Assembly: GCA_002862325.1 (NCBI GenBank)
Contig: PKCT01000171.1
Coordinates: forward strand, 1 to 27,813
Direction: 5' to 3'
Length of the DNA: 27,813 bases
Source: Phycisphaerae bacterium
GTDB lineage: Bacteria; Planctomycetota; Phycisphaerae; Phycisphaerales; SM1A02
Made by a program: the position numbers and the translations under genes. Each line of letters starts with the position of its first letter. The stretch's first letter is position 1. Below are positions 7,008 through 13,946 of this stretch, in pieces. The notes beneath the pieces were generated by a model. That model was not told the origin of the DNA. It saw only the letters and a list, made by a program, of their open reading frames with translations, and made no database searches.

Positions 7008-9719
7008 ATGCCCTCAATACATTTCGACAGTCGAAGTTTTCTGGTTTCCGGACGCCGCTTCTTCATGGTGGGTGCCGGCCTCGAATATCCCTCGCTGATG
7101 CCGGAGGAATGGATGGGTCGTCTTCGGACGCTCCGTGGCCTCGGCTTCAACACCGTCGTCAGTTCCTGTCCCTGGCACCTTCACGAGCCCGCCGAGGGAC
7201 GAACGATCTTCGATGGTCGACTGGATCTGGGGCGTTTTCTCACCTGCGCGTCGAACGCGGGACTTTCGGTCGTGTTGAAGATCGGTCCGGTCGTCGGCCC
7301 ACCCTACGACGGCGGTGGTCTTCCGACCTGGCTTTCCGGCGACGATCGAATGTCGGCGAGATCGGGGGCGCCGGAGTTCATGAACCTCGCTTCTCGTTGG
7401 TTCGCGACCCTGGCTCGACATATGGCGGCGTACCAGGGTGATCGGGATGGGGGTGGTCCGGTGGTCGCGGTTCAGATCGAGAACGACTGGCGATGCGGAT
7501 CGGAGGAAGCGGCCCGCGCATACCTCCTGGAGCTGACCCGATTCGCCCGAGAGCGTGGCATCACCGTCCCCATTCTCACGTCGAACGGATTCTGGTCGCC
7601 TATCGAGAACGCGATCGAGACATGGTCCGGATGGGATGATCTCTTCTCCAACGTGCGGCAGGTCGGGGGACTGCAGTCCGATCGTCCGCGCGTCTGCTTC
7701 ATCGACCGATCGATGCAGGAGTCCGGATTTCGACGTTCGGATGTCCCGTCCGAAGCGGTCGACGGCGAGGCGCTGGTGGGGCGAATGGCACAGGTGATCG
7801 CAGCCGGGGGCCAGCCGATCGTCGCACATGCCGTCGCCGGACGCTTCTCCTCGGGTGCCGTCGGGCGAGACGATTTCGGCTCCATCGCCCCCGATCCCTT
7901 CGTGGACGTGCTGATCGACGAGCAGGGCGACGTCACCGATCTTGGTCGACAGGTGGGTCGAATCGCACGGTTCGCCCGTGACTTCGGTTCACTCCTCTCC
8001 GATCTCGACCCCGACGATCGTCCATTGGTGATGGATCCACAGTCCGGTGGATCATCCATCGTGATACCCCGGGAGGGTGGTGGCGGGTCCATGGTCCTTG
8101 CCTTCCGTGGCGGAGACGCGGACTACGCGACCGTGGTCGATCGCGAGGGTCGTCGATTTCCCATGGAGTTCGGCGACGAGCAATATGAATGGCGGGTGTT
8201 CGATGCGGATCTCGCCGGTCAAGGTCGACTCGACTATGCCTCCGCCACACCATTGGCCCTCGTCCGAAACCTTCTTTTCCTCGGCGCCGCGCCGAGAACC
8301 GACGTCGAACTCTCGATCGATGGACGGACGATCTCTATTCGGACGCCAGAGGGCCGCCACGGGCTCTTCACTCCCGTCGTGGAGGAGCATGGCGACCTGT
8401 CCATCGTCGTCGTGCCGAGTTCGCAGCGAGGGGGCATCCTCGAGACCGATGACGGCGTTCTCGTCGGCGTCATCGACGTCGATGGTCATGGGGAACCGAT
8501 CTTCCCGGAGGATGTGACCCAGGTGCATCGGGTCGAATGGGACGGCAGGGTGTGTTCTATCAGGGGTACGTCGGAGCGATCCATCCGTTCGAGACGTCCC
8601 TCGGACTGGTCGGTCTGGAATGAACCGGATCCTCGAAGAACCGACCATCCCAGATCGATCGTCGGTGCCGACGACCTCGGTCTAGCGTCCATCAACGCAG
8701 GCATCGATCACGCCTGGTTCACCGCGTCGATCGACCTTCCCGACGCTCGGTCACGTCGGCTCAGGCTTCTTGGTGGTTCCGCTGACGTCAAGGCGTGGCT
8801 CGATGAGGAACTTCTTCCTCCAATCGAGGATGGCTGGATGGATATCAAGGGCGGCAAGGGGAGCCACACTCTCGCCCTCTTCGTGGGACACGAGTCTCGT
8901 CGGGTCGAGGGACTGCCGGCCCCTTCGGATGGGGACGCCCCGGGCGACCTGGTCGCGTTGAAGCCTCTCGCGGGGGTGTCGCGATCGGATATCGATCATC
9001 CCAGCATCGACCCCTTCGAACTCGTTGGATTCGTTCCCAATGCCGCCGATGGCGAACGGACGTCTTCACGCGGTCTGGAGCTTGCATTCCAGCATCGAAG
9101 GCGGAGTGAACTCGTGTTGGAGATCGAGCCGGGATCGGCCGGCGTCCTCGTCCTCAACGACCAACCCTTCGCGGTGTTTGGGACGGGAGGGTTTCGTTGC
9201 CGGTTGTCGAGTGGTCGCCCCGACTCGATCCGCGCCGGGAAGAACCGTATCGTCGCCCTTCCCCTGGAGCACGTCGAGGAGGCCGGCACCGAGTTGCGCA
9301 TCTCTCTCCATGAGATCGTCGAGGAATTCATCGCACACGATGCGTGGCGGATTCGCCGATGGGAGTCCGCTCCGGACACCAGGATCGGCCATTGGAACGG
9401 CGTCCCGAGGCGGCGGGCCGACGCTCACCCCCATTGGGTCCGAGGGACGGTCGCGGCGCCGAAGCGCGATGGCGTATCGATATCGGTTCGTCTCGACGGC
9501 CTGACCCGCGGGAGGATCCGGGTGAACGGCGTCGATCTGGGCGGCTATGCGAACGACACACCTCAGAAGAAGGGACGGGGACGGCCGCTTCCAACCGAAG
9601 TCGCGATTCCCTCTTCCGTCACGATGGGCGAGGACCGGCTCACCATCGAGATCTTCGACGAGCGCGGAGCGAATCCAGAGAACGTCGCGGTTCGATATTC
9701 GACTCCAACGCAGAGCTGA
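7008..9719 (+). CDS. GH35 beta-galactosidase-like protein with altered catalytic residues
   Basis: The N-terminal ~320 residues of this 903-residue protein follow the glycoside hydrolase family 35 barrel. It has FLVSGRRFF at the start, then GLGFNTV, PWHLHEP, KIGPVV, GGLPTWL and VQIENDW. In GH35 enzymes the last motif reads QIENE, with the final Glu as acid/base; here the corresponding residue is D160. The region expected to hold the nucleophile Glu reads CFIDRSMQES (from C230) with no obvious Glu in register. The PGPYICAEW segment is also altered (GPVVGPPYDGG). The C-terminal two thirds resemble the beta-sandwich and galactose-binding domains of large GH35 proteins. It may act on an unusual sugar, use a different mechanism, or only bind carbohydrate. 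No signal peptide is seen, so it is probably cytoplasmic. The start codon has only a weak ribosome binding site. Confidence 0.72.
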   Translation: MPSIHFDSRSFLVSGRRFFMVGAGLEYPSLMPEEWMGRLRTLRGLGFNTVVSSCPWHLHEPAEGRTIFDGRLDLGRFLTCASNAGLSVVLKIGPVVGPPYDGGGLPTWLSGDDRMSARSGAPEFMNLASRWFATLARHMAAYQGDRDGGGPVVAVQIENDWRCGSEEAARAYLLELTRFARERGITVPILTSNGFWSPIENAIETWSGWDDLFSNVRQVGGLQSDRPRVCFIDRSMQESGFRRSDVPSEAVDGEALVGRMAQVIAAGGQPIVAHAVAGRFSSGAVGRDDFGSIAPDPFVDVLIDEQGDVTDLGRQVGRIARFARDFGSLLSDLDPDDRPLVMDPQSGGSSIVIPREGGGGSMVLAFRGGDADYATVVDREGRRFPMEFGDEQYEWRVFDADLAGQGRLDYASATPLALVRNLLFLGAAPRTDVELSIDGRTISIRTPEGRHGLFTPVVEEHGDLSIVVVPSSQRGGILETDDGVLVGVIDVDGHGEPIFPEDVTQVHRVEWDGRVCSIRGTSERSIRSRRPSDWSVWNEPDPRRTDHPRSIVGADDLGLASINAGIDHAWFTASIDLPDARSRRLRLLGGSADVKAWLDEELLPPIEDGWMDIKGGKGSHTLALFVGHESRRVEGLPAPSDGDAPGDLVALKPLAGVSRSDIDHPSIDPFELVGFVPNAADGERTSSRGLELAFQHRRRSELVLEIEPGSAGVLVLNDQPFAVFGTGGFRCRLSSGRPDSIRAGKNRIVALPLEHVEEAGTELRISLHEIVEEFIAHDAWRIRRWESAPDTRIGHWNGVPRRRADAHPHWVRGTVAAPKRDGVSISVRLDGLTRGRIRVNGVDLGGYANDTPQKKGRGRPLPTEVAIPSSVTMGEDRLTIEIFDERGANPENVAVRYSTPTQS

Positions 9720-9735
9720 ATCCACCATCGACCGG

Positions 9736-9741
9736 TACGCT
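9736..9741 (+). promoter_or_regulatory. Putative -10 element upstream of the M48 protease
   Basis: TACGCT within GGTACGCTGT is followed by six bases and then the ATG of a 16-codon ORF. The same ten-base string occurs before the penicillin-acylase gene with identical spacing (23553-23562), which makes chance less likely. Confidence 0.5.
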
Positions 9742-9747
9742 GTCGTC

Positions 9748-9798
9748 ATGGACATGTACCCCGGGATCCTGGTCTCGCAGGAGGCGATGGGATGGTGA
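9748..9798 (+). CDS. Possible 16-residue leader ORF before the M48 protease
   Basis: This short ORF encodes MDMYPGILVSQEAMGW. Its ATG lies six bases after a -10-like TACGCT, the spacing seen before real genes in this window. It contains the AGGAGG (9779-9784) that serves the protease start. Its TGA stop overlaps an ATG (TGATG, 9796-9800) that is in the protease frame. It could be a translated leader coupling initiation of the protease, or simply an untranslated 5' leader. I do not recognise the peptide. Confidence 0.3.
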   Translation: MDMYPGILVSQEAMGW

Positions 9799-11822
9799 TG
9801 GACTTCATTGGAGATCAGGAACGCGCTCGCGCTCGAACCTGGAAGCTCGTGGTTCTCTTCGGCATCGCGGTGGTGGCGATATGCATCGCGGTCTATGCCG
9901 CGACCGCGATGCTGATCGGTGTTCTGGGTGCGAACGTCGAGGATGCTTCCACGGTCGCCTGGAGCGACCCCATCGTGATCTTCGGTTCGGTCGGAATAAC
10001 GCTCCTGGTCATCGTCGGTGGTTCGCTTCTCAAGACGGTCGAACTCTCTCGTGGGGGATCGGTCGTGGCGGAGGCGTTGGGGGGGAAGCCGATCCCCCCG
10101 GGCACGAAGGATCCGCTCCTCCGTCGCACCCAGAACGTGGTCGAGGAGATGGCGATTGCCTCGGGATGTCCCGTGCCCCCGGTCTATCTCATCGACGACC
10201 AGTCGATCAACGCCTTCGCGGCGGGGTTCACCTTCGACAGCGCAGTGATCGGCGTGACCAGGGGGTGCGTGGAACGTCTCTCGCGAGACGAACTCCAGGG
10301 GGTGATGGCTCACGAATTCAGCCACATCGTGCATGGCGACATGCGATTGAACATCCGACTCACCGGCTTCATCTTCGGCATCATGGTCATCGGACTGATC
10401 GGACAGATCGTCTTCAGGGGCGCCTTGTACGGATCGATGGGATCCCGACGCGACAAGGGGAACGCGGCCCTTCTCTTCATCGTGTTCGGTCTCCTCCTCA
10501 CTTTCATCGGGGCCATTGGGACGTTCGCCGCTCAACTCATTCAGGCGGCGGTGAGCCGGCAGCGCGAGTTCCTGGCGGATGCGAGCGCGGTCAACTACAC
10601 CCGAAATCCCGCGGGTATCGCCGGTGCGCTCCGTCGCATCGGCGGGATGTCGAAGAACACGATGTCGCGACCCGCCGCAAGCCAGTTCGAGCACTTCTTC
10701 TTCACCAAGGCGCTTTCATCCGCCTTTGCGACCCATCCCCCACTGCCGATTCGAATCGCCAGGATCGAACACAGGGAGGTCGAGGAGGTCGAGGCGGAGC
10801 ATGCGGCGAACCGTCGGAGCATCGGTGAACAGCGCGTCGCGATGATCGACGCGAAGCAGCCGACGCTCGATCCTCCCCCTGATCGTCGCATCGATCCCGC
10901 GAGTCTCGGTGTGGCGGCGATCGCCTCGTCCGGATCCGCCGGTGTTGGGTCGGACGATACGAACTGGCAGGTCCGTTCGGCGTCCGAGATCCGGTCGAGT
11001 GTGCAACACATGGGGGATGCGGACGACACCCGCATCGCGTATGCAAGGTCGCTTCTTGGAAGCATCCCCTCGGACGTGCGAGATGCGGTCGGCGACGAGT
11101 TCGGCGCTCGCGCAGTGTGTCTCCTCCTCCTGGTGGACGAGGATGCGGATATCCGGGGTCGTCAGGCGAAACTGATCGATGAACAGGCGGACCCCGCGAC
11201 GGCGACGGAGGTCATGCGTCTGCGTCGTTCGGTGGAGAATATCGTCACGTCGGGTCCGGAACTCAGATTGGTGCTCATGGATCTCGCGATGCCCGCACTG
11301 TTTCGGTGTGGTCGGGATTCCGCCGACCGATTCCTGGCGCTCGTCGACGCCATGGCCGCGGTCGACGGCAGGGTGGACCGCTTCGAGTGGCTTCTCTCGA
11401 GACTTCTTCGAAGTCATCTCGAACACCTGAAGTCGGGCGGGTCGAAGAAGGTTTCGGCGAACCGATCGCTTCAGATCCTGAGCAACGAGGCCCGGATCGT
11501 CCTGGCCATGGTGGCGTGGAGCGGATCGAGGAACGATGCGCAGGCGGAGTCCGTCTTCCAATCGAGCGCCCGCGCCGCTGGATTGGGGAATCTGGACTTT
11601 CCACAACGTCACGACTGCTCGGTCGCGGCCCTCGATCGCGCTCTCGATCGGCTGCAACGTTTACGTTACGGTGATCGTGGTCGTCTCCTCGACGCCGCGG
11701 TCGAGGGAGTCTGTGCCGACGGGCGGGCGACGATCGGCGAGGTCGAACTGCTTCGGGCACTTGCGGGTGCGCTGTCGTGCCCGATGCCTCCCGTCCTGCC
11801 GGGCCCCGTCCCCACCGATTGA
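9792..11822 (+). CDS. M48 family (HtpX-like) membrane zinc metalloprotease with TerB-like C-terminal domain
   Basis: This 676-residue protein has two N-terminal membrane helices (about 17-40 and 57-82) and two more after the active site (about 192-212 and 225-250). The zinc site HEFSH spans 174-178, and the third ligand is probably E259 in QREFLADASAV, the classic M48B arrangement. The protease half should degrade misfolded membrane proteins at the inner face of the membrane, as HtpX does. Residues from about 340 to 676 are an extra helical region; LVDAMAAVDGRVDRFEW and LLDAAVEGVCADGRATIGE resemble TerB-type helical modules. The ATG at 9792 has AGGAGG seven bases upstream; the ATG at 9798 is the alternative. 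LemA, the frequent neighbour, is absent. A small membrane protein and a DsbB-like protein follow, suggesting an envelope-quality operon. Confidence 0.9.
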   Translation: MVMDFIGDQERARARTWKLVVLFGIAVVAICIAVYAATAMLIGVLGANVEDASTVAWSDPIVIFGSVGITLLVIVGGSLLKTVELSRGGSVVAEALGGKPIPPGTKDPLLRRTQNVVEEMAIASGCPVPPVYLIDDQSINAFAAGFTFDSAVIGVTRGCVERLSRDELQGVMAHEFSHIVHGDMRLNIRLTGFIFGIMVIGLIGQIVFRGALYGSMGSRRDKGNAALLFIVFGLLLTFIGAIGTFAAQLIQAAVSRQREFLADASAVNYTRNPAGIAGALRRIGGMSKNTMSRPAASQFEHFFFTKALSSAFATHPPLPIRIARIEHREVEEVEAEHAANRRSIGEQRVAMIDAKQPTLDPPPDRRIDPASLGVAAIASSGSAGVGSDDTNWQVRSASEIRSSVQHMGDADDTRIAYARSLLGSIPSDVRDAVGDEFGARAVCLLLLVDEDADIRGRQAKLIDEQADPATATEVMRLRRSVENIVTSGPELRLVLMDLAMPALFRCGRDSADRFLALVDAMAAVDGRVDRFEWLLSRLLRSHLEHLKSGGSKKVSANRSLQILSNEARIVLAMVAWSGSRNDAQAESVFQSSARAAGLGNLDFPQRHDCSVAALDRALDRLQRLRYGDRGRLLDAAVEGVCADGRATIGEVELLRALAGALSCPMPPVLPGPVPTD

Positions 11823-11848
11823 TGGAGGATCGAGAGGATCACCGAGAC

Positions 11849-12007
11849 ATGATCGCAGCCGGCATCTTCATCCTCCTGCTCATCCTGCTCCGCACGATGC
11901 ACCGTGGCTCGTGGCGACTGACGGCGACGTTGTATCTCCTGTCGCTGATCGCCATCGCGCTTCTCTTCAACCATCATCTGACCGAATCGCTGGGTCTGAG
12001 CTTCTGA
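11849..12007 (+). CDS. Small two-helix membrane protein, DUF5993-like, upstream of dsbB
   Basis: The 52-residue product consists of two hydrophobic helices (AAGIFILLLILL and LYLLSLIAIALLF) joined by a basic loop. It ends in FNHHLTESLGLSF. This pattern, including the HH-T-x-x-L-x-L-x-F tail, matches my recollection of the DUF5993 small proteins often found next to disulfide-bond protein B; I cannot run the search. The function is unknown, but the placement eight bases before the DsbB-like gene suggests they act together. GAGAGGA at 11832-11838 serves this start. A longer form beginning at the ATG at 11822, which overlaps the protease stop (TGATG), would add nine charged residues. Confidence 0.72.
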   Translation: MIAAGIFILLLILLRTMHRGSWRLTATLYLLSLIAIALLFNHHLTESLGLSF

Positions 12008-12014
12008 GCGATCG

Positions 12015-12656
12015 ATGACGAGCACAGAATCCGAAACAGCGTCCGGTCGTCTCGCCCCTCTCCAGGTCGTTTTGATGCATGTCCAGGTCCTCGGGATCGT
12101 CGGGGTACTGTGCGGTGCGCTCTTCTACCAATTCATCGAAGGCGAGTTCCCCTGCCCCCTCTGTCTGCTTCAGCGCATGGCGATGATGGCGGCCGCGATG
12201 GGGCCCATGTACATCCTTCTGAATCGTCAGGCGAAGGCTCAGGAAAGTCCCGCACGAGTGAGATTCATGCGGGGCTACGGAATGTCGATCGTCGCGGCGG
12301 CGCTCGGCATGGCGATCGCGGCCCGTCAGGTCCTTCTCCACATCATGCCGGGCGACCCAGGTTACGGATCGGCCGTGATGGGATGGCACCTCTACACATG
12401 GGCGGTGGTCGTCTTCGCGATGGTGATCATCGTGAGTGGTTGCACCCTCTTCTTCTCCAATCTGCTCGTGCCCCCCGATCTCACGCCGGGTCGATCGCGG
12501 TGGACTCGGTTCACATCGATCGTCTTCACCGTGGTCATCCTGGTAAATGTAGTGTCGACCTTCTCCGAGAGCGGACTCAGGCTCTTCGTGCCGGACAATC
12601 CCACTCAGTATCAACTCATCGACGAGGTCGAATCCGAGTTGCAACGCTCAAAATGA
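12015..12656 (+). CDS. dsbB: DsbB-family disulfide bond formation protein, single cysteine pair
   Basis: The 213-residue protein has about four membrane helices and the quinone-side motif PCPLCLLQR (C47, C50), as in DsbB, which reoxidises DsbA with quinones in the inner membrane. E. coli DsbB has a second cysteine pair in the second periplasmic loop. Here that loop reads LHIMPGDPGYGSAVMGWHLYTW and has no cysteine; the only other cysteines lie inside membrane helices (C33 and one in VSGCTLFF). This is a variant DsbB-like type rather than the classical enzyme, and no DsbA-like gene is adjacent. The gene follows the small membrane protein by eight bases without a clear ribosome binding site, suggesting coupled translation. 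Its 3' end overlaps the convergent porin gene by nine bases. Confidence 0.82.
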   Translation: MTSTESETASGRLAPLQVVLMHVQVLGIVGVLCGALFYQFIEGEFPCPLCLLQRMAMMAAAMGPMYILLNRQAKAQESPARVRFMRGYGMSIVAAALGMAIAARQVLLHIMPGDPGYGSAVMGWHLYTWAVVVFAMVIIVSGCTLFFSNLLVPPDLTPGRSRWTRFTSIVFTVVILVNVVSTFSESGLRLFVPDNPTQYQLIDEVESELQRSK

Positions 12657-13895
12657 CAACTGAACCTGTGTTCGCACGGCGGTCTGCGGAGCATCGACCT
12701 GGACGATCCCGGGATTGCCGTCGATCTTCCAGTCGAGCGTGTTGCCCCACCCCATGACGAGTTCCAGGGAGAGCTTGATCCGTCGATCGCCGGCGGGATA
12801 CCAACTGGTCCCGATCGTCGCCATCCACAAATCGCTCGAGTCGGTACCGAGGATCGCCCCCCATTCGCCACGTGCATAAAGCTCGAGGCGACGCATTGGA
12901 AACCACGCGACCTGTGTGGTGGCCGCCCACCGTTGGCCGCCGAATGGAACGTCCGGACCGGTGTCCTGCCAATTGATGGTGGAAAGAGTCCCGAATCCTG
13001 AGGTCTGCCACGATAAGTCGGCGGTGAGCCGGGTGGCGTCTCCTTCGACGGTCACCACACCGGGCGGCGCGTAGCTTCCCCAATTGAAGTTTCCGCCGAG
13101 TCCGAACATCGGACTCGTCTCCGTCTCGCCCGGATAGGGGTTGAATCGGTAGAGATCGTCGAACGACCCGAAGGGCGCCCACTCCAGTCGACCGAACACC
13201 CCCTGTCTTTGGTTCCCCTCGATGGACTCGATGTCCTGGTTCCAGCCGTTGGTGAAGGTGAGCCATCCCCGAACTCGATCATCCTGCGCGAACAGGCTGG
13301 CGCCGACCGAACTCTCGGGATCGAACGTGCCGGCGATGAACGAGAGGTACACGCCGAGCTGCTCATTGTTGTCGATCGCCTGTTCCAGGGAGAACGGAGG
13401 GCACAGGAGTCCGGCCTGGATGTTGGCGTTCTCGCTCAGGTTGCCCTGGATGTAGGCGAATTGGTCGTCGCCGTCCGAACCGTTGCCGAGAAGGAGGCGG
13501 ACGCCGTAGCTCCAATCGGGGCCGTACAGATCTCCGAGGAAGGTGATGCGGCTGGTGCTGATCTGGAATCCATATTGCGTACCGTCCACCGAATTCTCGT
13601 TCAAGACCCAATCGACCTGCGTGTAGTACTCGATGGAGAGGGTGAAACGACCATCCACGCTCGCGATGGTGTTCGAGGATGGATCGGAGAAGCTCGTTCG
13701 TTGATCCGCGTCGGCCAGCACGTCCTGGATCAAGGCGGAGATTTCCGCCCTTCGGTCGTCGTCGATCGACGAATCGGACCGCTGTCGTCGATATGTGGCG
13801 ATCTCCTGCCGAAGCAGGTCGATTTCAGTCTGCAGCGCTCCGGAATCACCGCTCCCGATGGATAGGATCGTTGTGATGGCCAGGATCCCGATCAT
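12648..13895 (-). CDS. Outer-membrane porin (planctomycete OprO/P-like type)
   Basis: The 415-residue protein has a short signal-like N-terminus (MIGILAITTILSIGSG). A charged coiled-coil segment (about 20-60) follows, containing the AEISALIQDVLADAD stretch that is characteristic of planctomycete porins. The rest alternates hydrophobic and polar residues as expected for a beta-barrel (GRFTLSIEYYTQVDW, ASLFAQDDRVRGWLTF, RLELYARGEWGAIL). It ends in QVQLSF with a terminal phenylalanine, the usual outer-membrane insertion signal. It probably forms a diffusion channel; an anion preference is inferred only from the family and the divergent anion symporter. I placed the start at 13895 because a TACGAT hexamer lies exactly six bases upstream and the signal starts there. 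An ATG at 13976 would add 27 residues lacking signal character and would overlap the symporter gene. Confidence 0.82.
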   Translation of the reverse strand: MIGILAITTILSIGSGDSGALQTEIDLLRQEIATYRRQRSDSSIDDDRRAEISALIQDVLADADQRTSFSDPSSNTIASVDGRFTLSIEYYTQVDWVLNENSVDGTQYGFQISTSRITFLGDLYGPDWSYGVRLLLGNGSDGDDQFAYIQGNLSENANIQAGLLCPPFSLEQAIDNNEQLGVYLSFIAGTFDPESSVGASLFAQDDRVRGWLTFTNGWNQDIESIEGNQRQGVFGRLEWAPFGSFDDLYRFNPYPGETETSPMFGLGGNFNWGSYAPPGVVTVEGDATRLTADLSWQTSGFGTLSTINWQDTGPDVPFGGQRWAATTQVAWFPMRRLELYARGEWGAILGTDSSDLWMATIGTSWYPAGDRRIKLSLELVMGWGNTLDWKIDGNPGIVQVDAPQTAVRTQVQLSF

Positions 13896-13901
13896 TGGTG
13901 C

Positions 13902-13907
13902 ATCGTA
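13902..13907 (-). promoter_or_regulatory. Putative -10 element of the porin gene, leaderless spacing
   Basis: On the minus strand TACGAT is followed by six bases and the ATG at 13895. It lies in the 51-base divergent space shared with the symporter gene. Confidence 0.5.
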
Positions 13908-13934
13908 CCGCGGACGAGGTCGGCTTCCTTCCGG

Positions 13935-13940
13935 TAGAAC
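13935..13940 (+). promoter_or_regulatory. Putative -10 element of the anion symporter gene, leaderless spacing
   Basis: TAGAAC is followed by six bases and the ATG at 13947. The hexamer departs from TAnnnT in its last base, so this is the weakest member of the set. No Shine-Dalgarno sequence is seen. Confidence 0.35.
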
Positions 13941-13946
13941 GTAGAC

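Noticed and set aside
9066..10694. A 542-codon minus-strand ORF spanning the GH35-like and M48 genes.
   Set aside because: It runs antisense to two well-supported genes and its protein is low-complexity and His/Asp/Arg rich, as expected from a GC-rich shadow frame.
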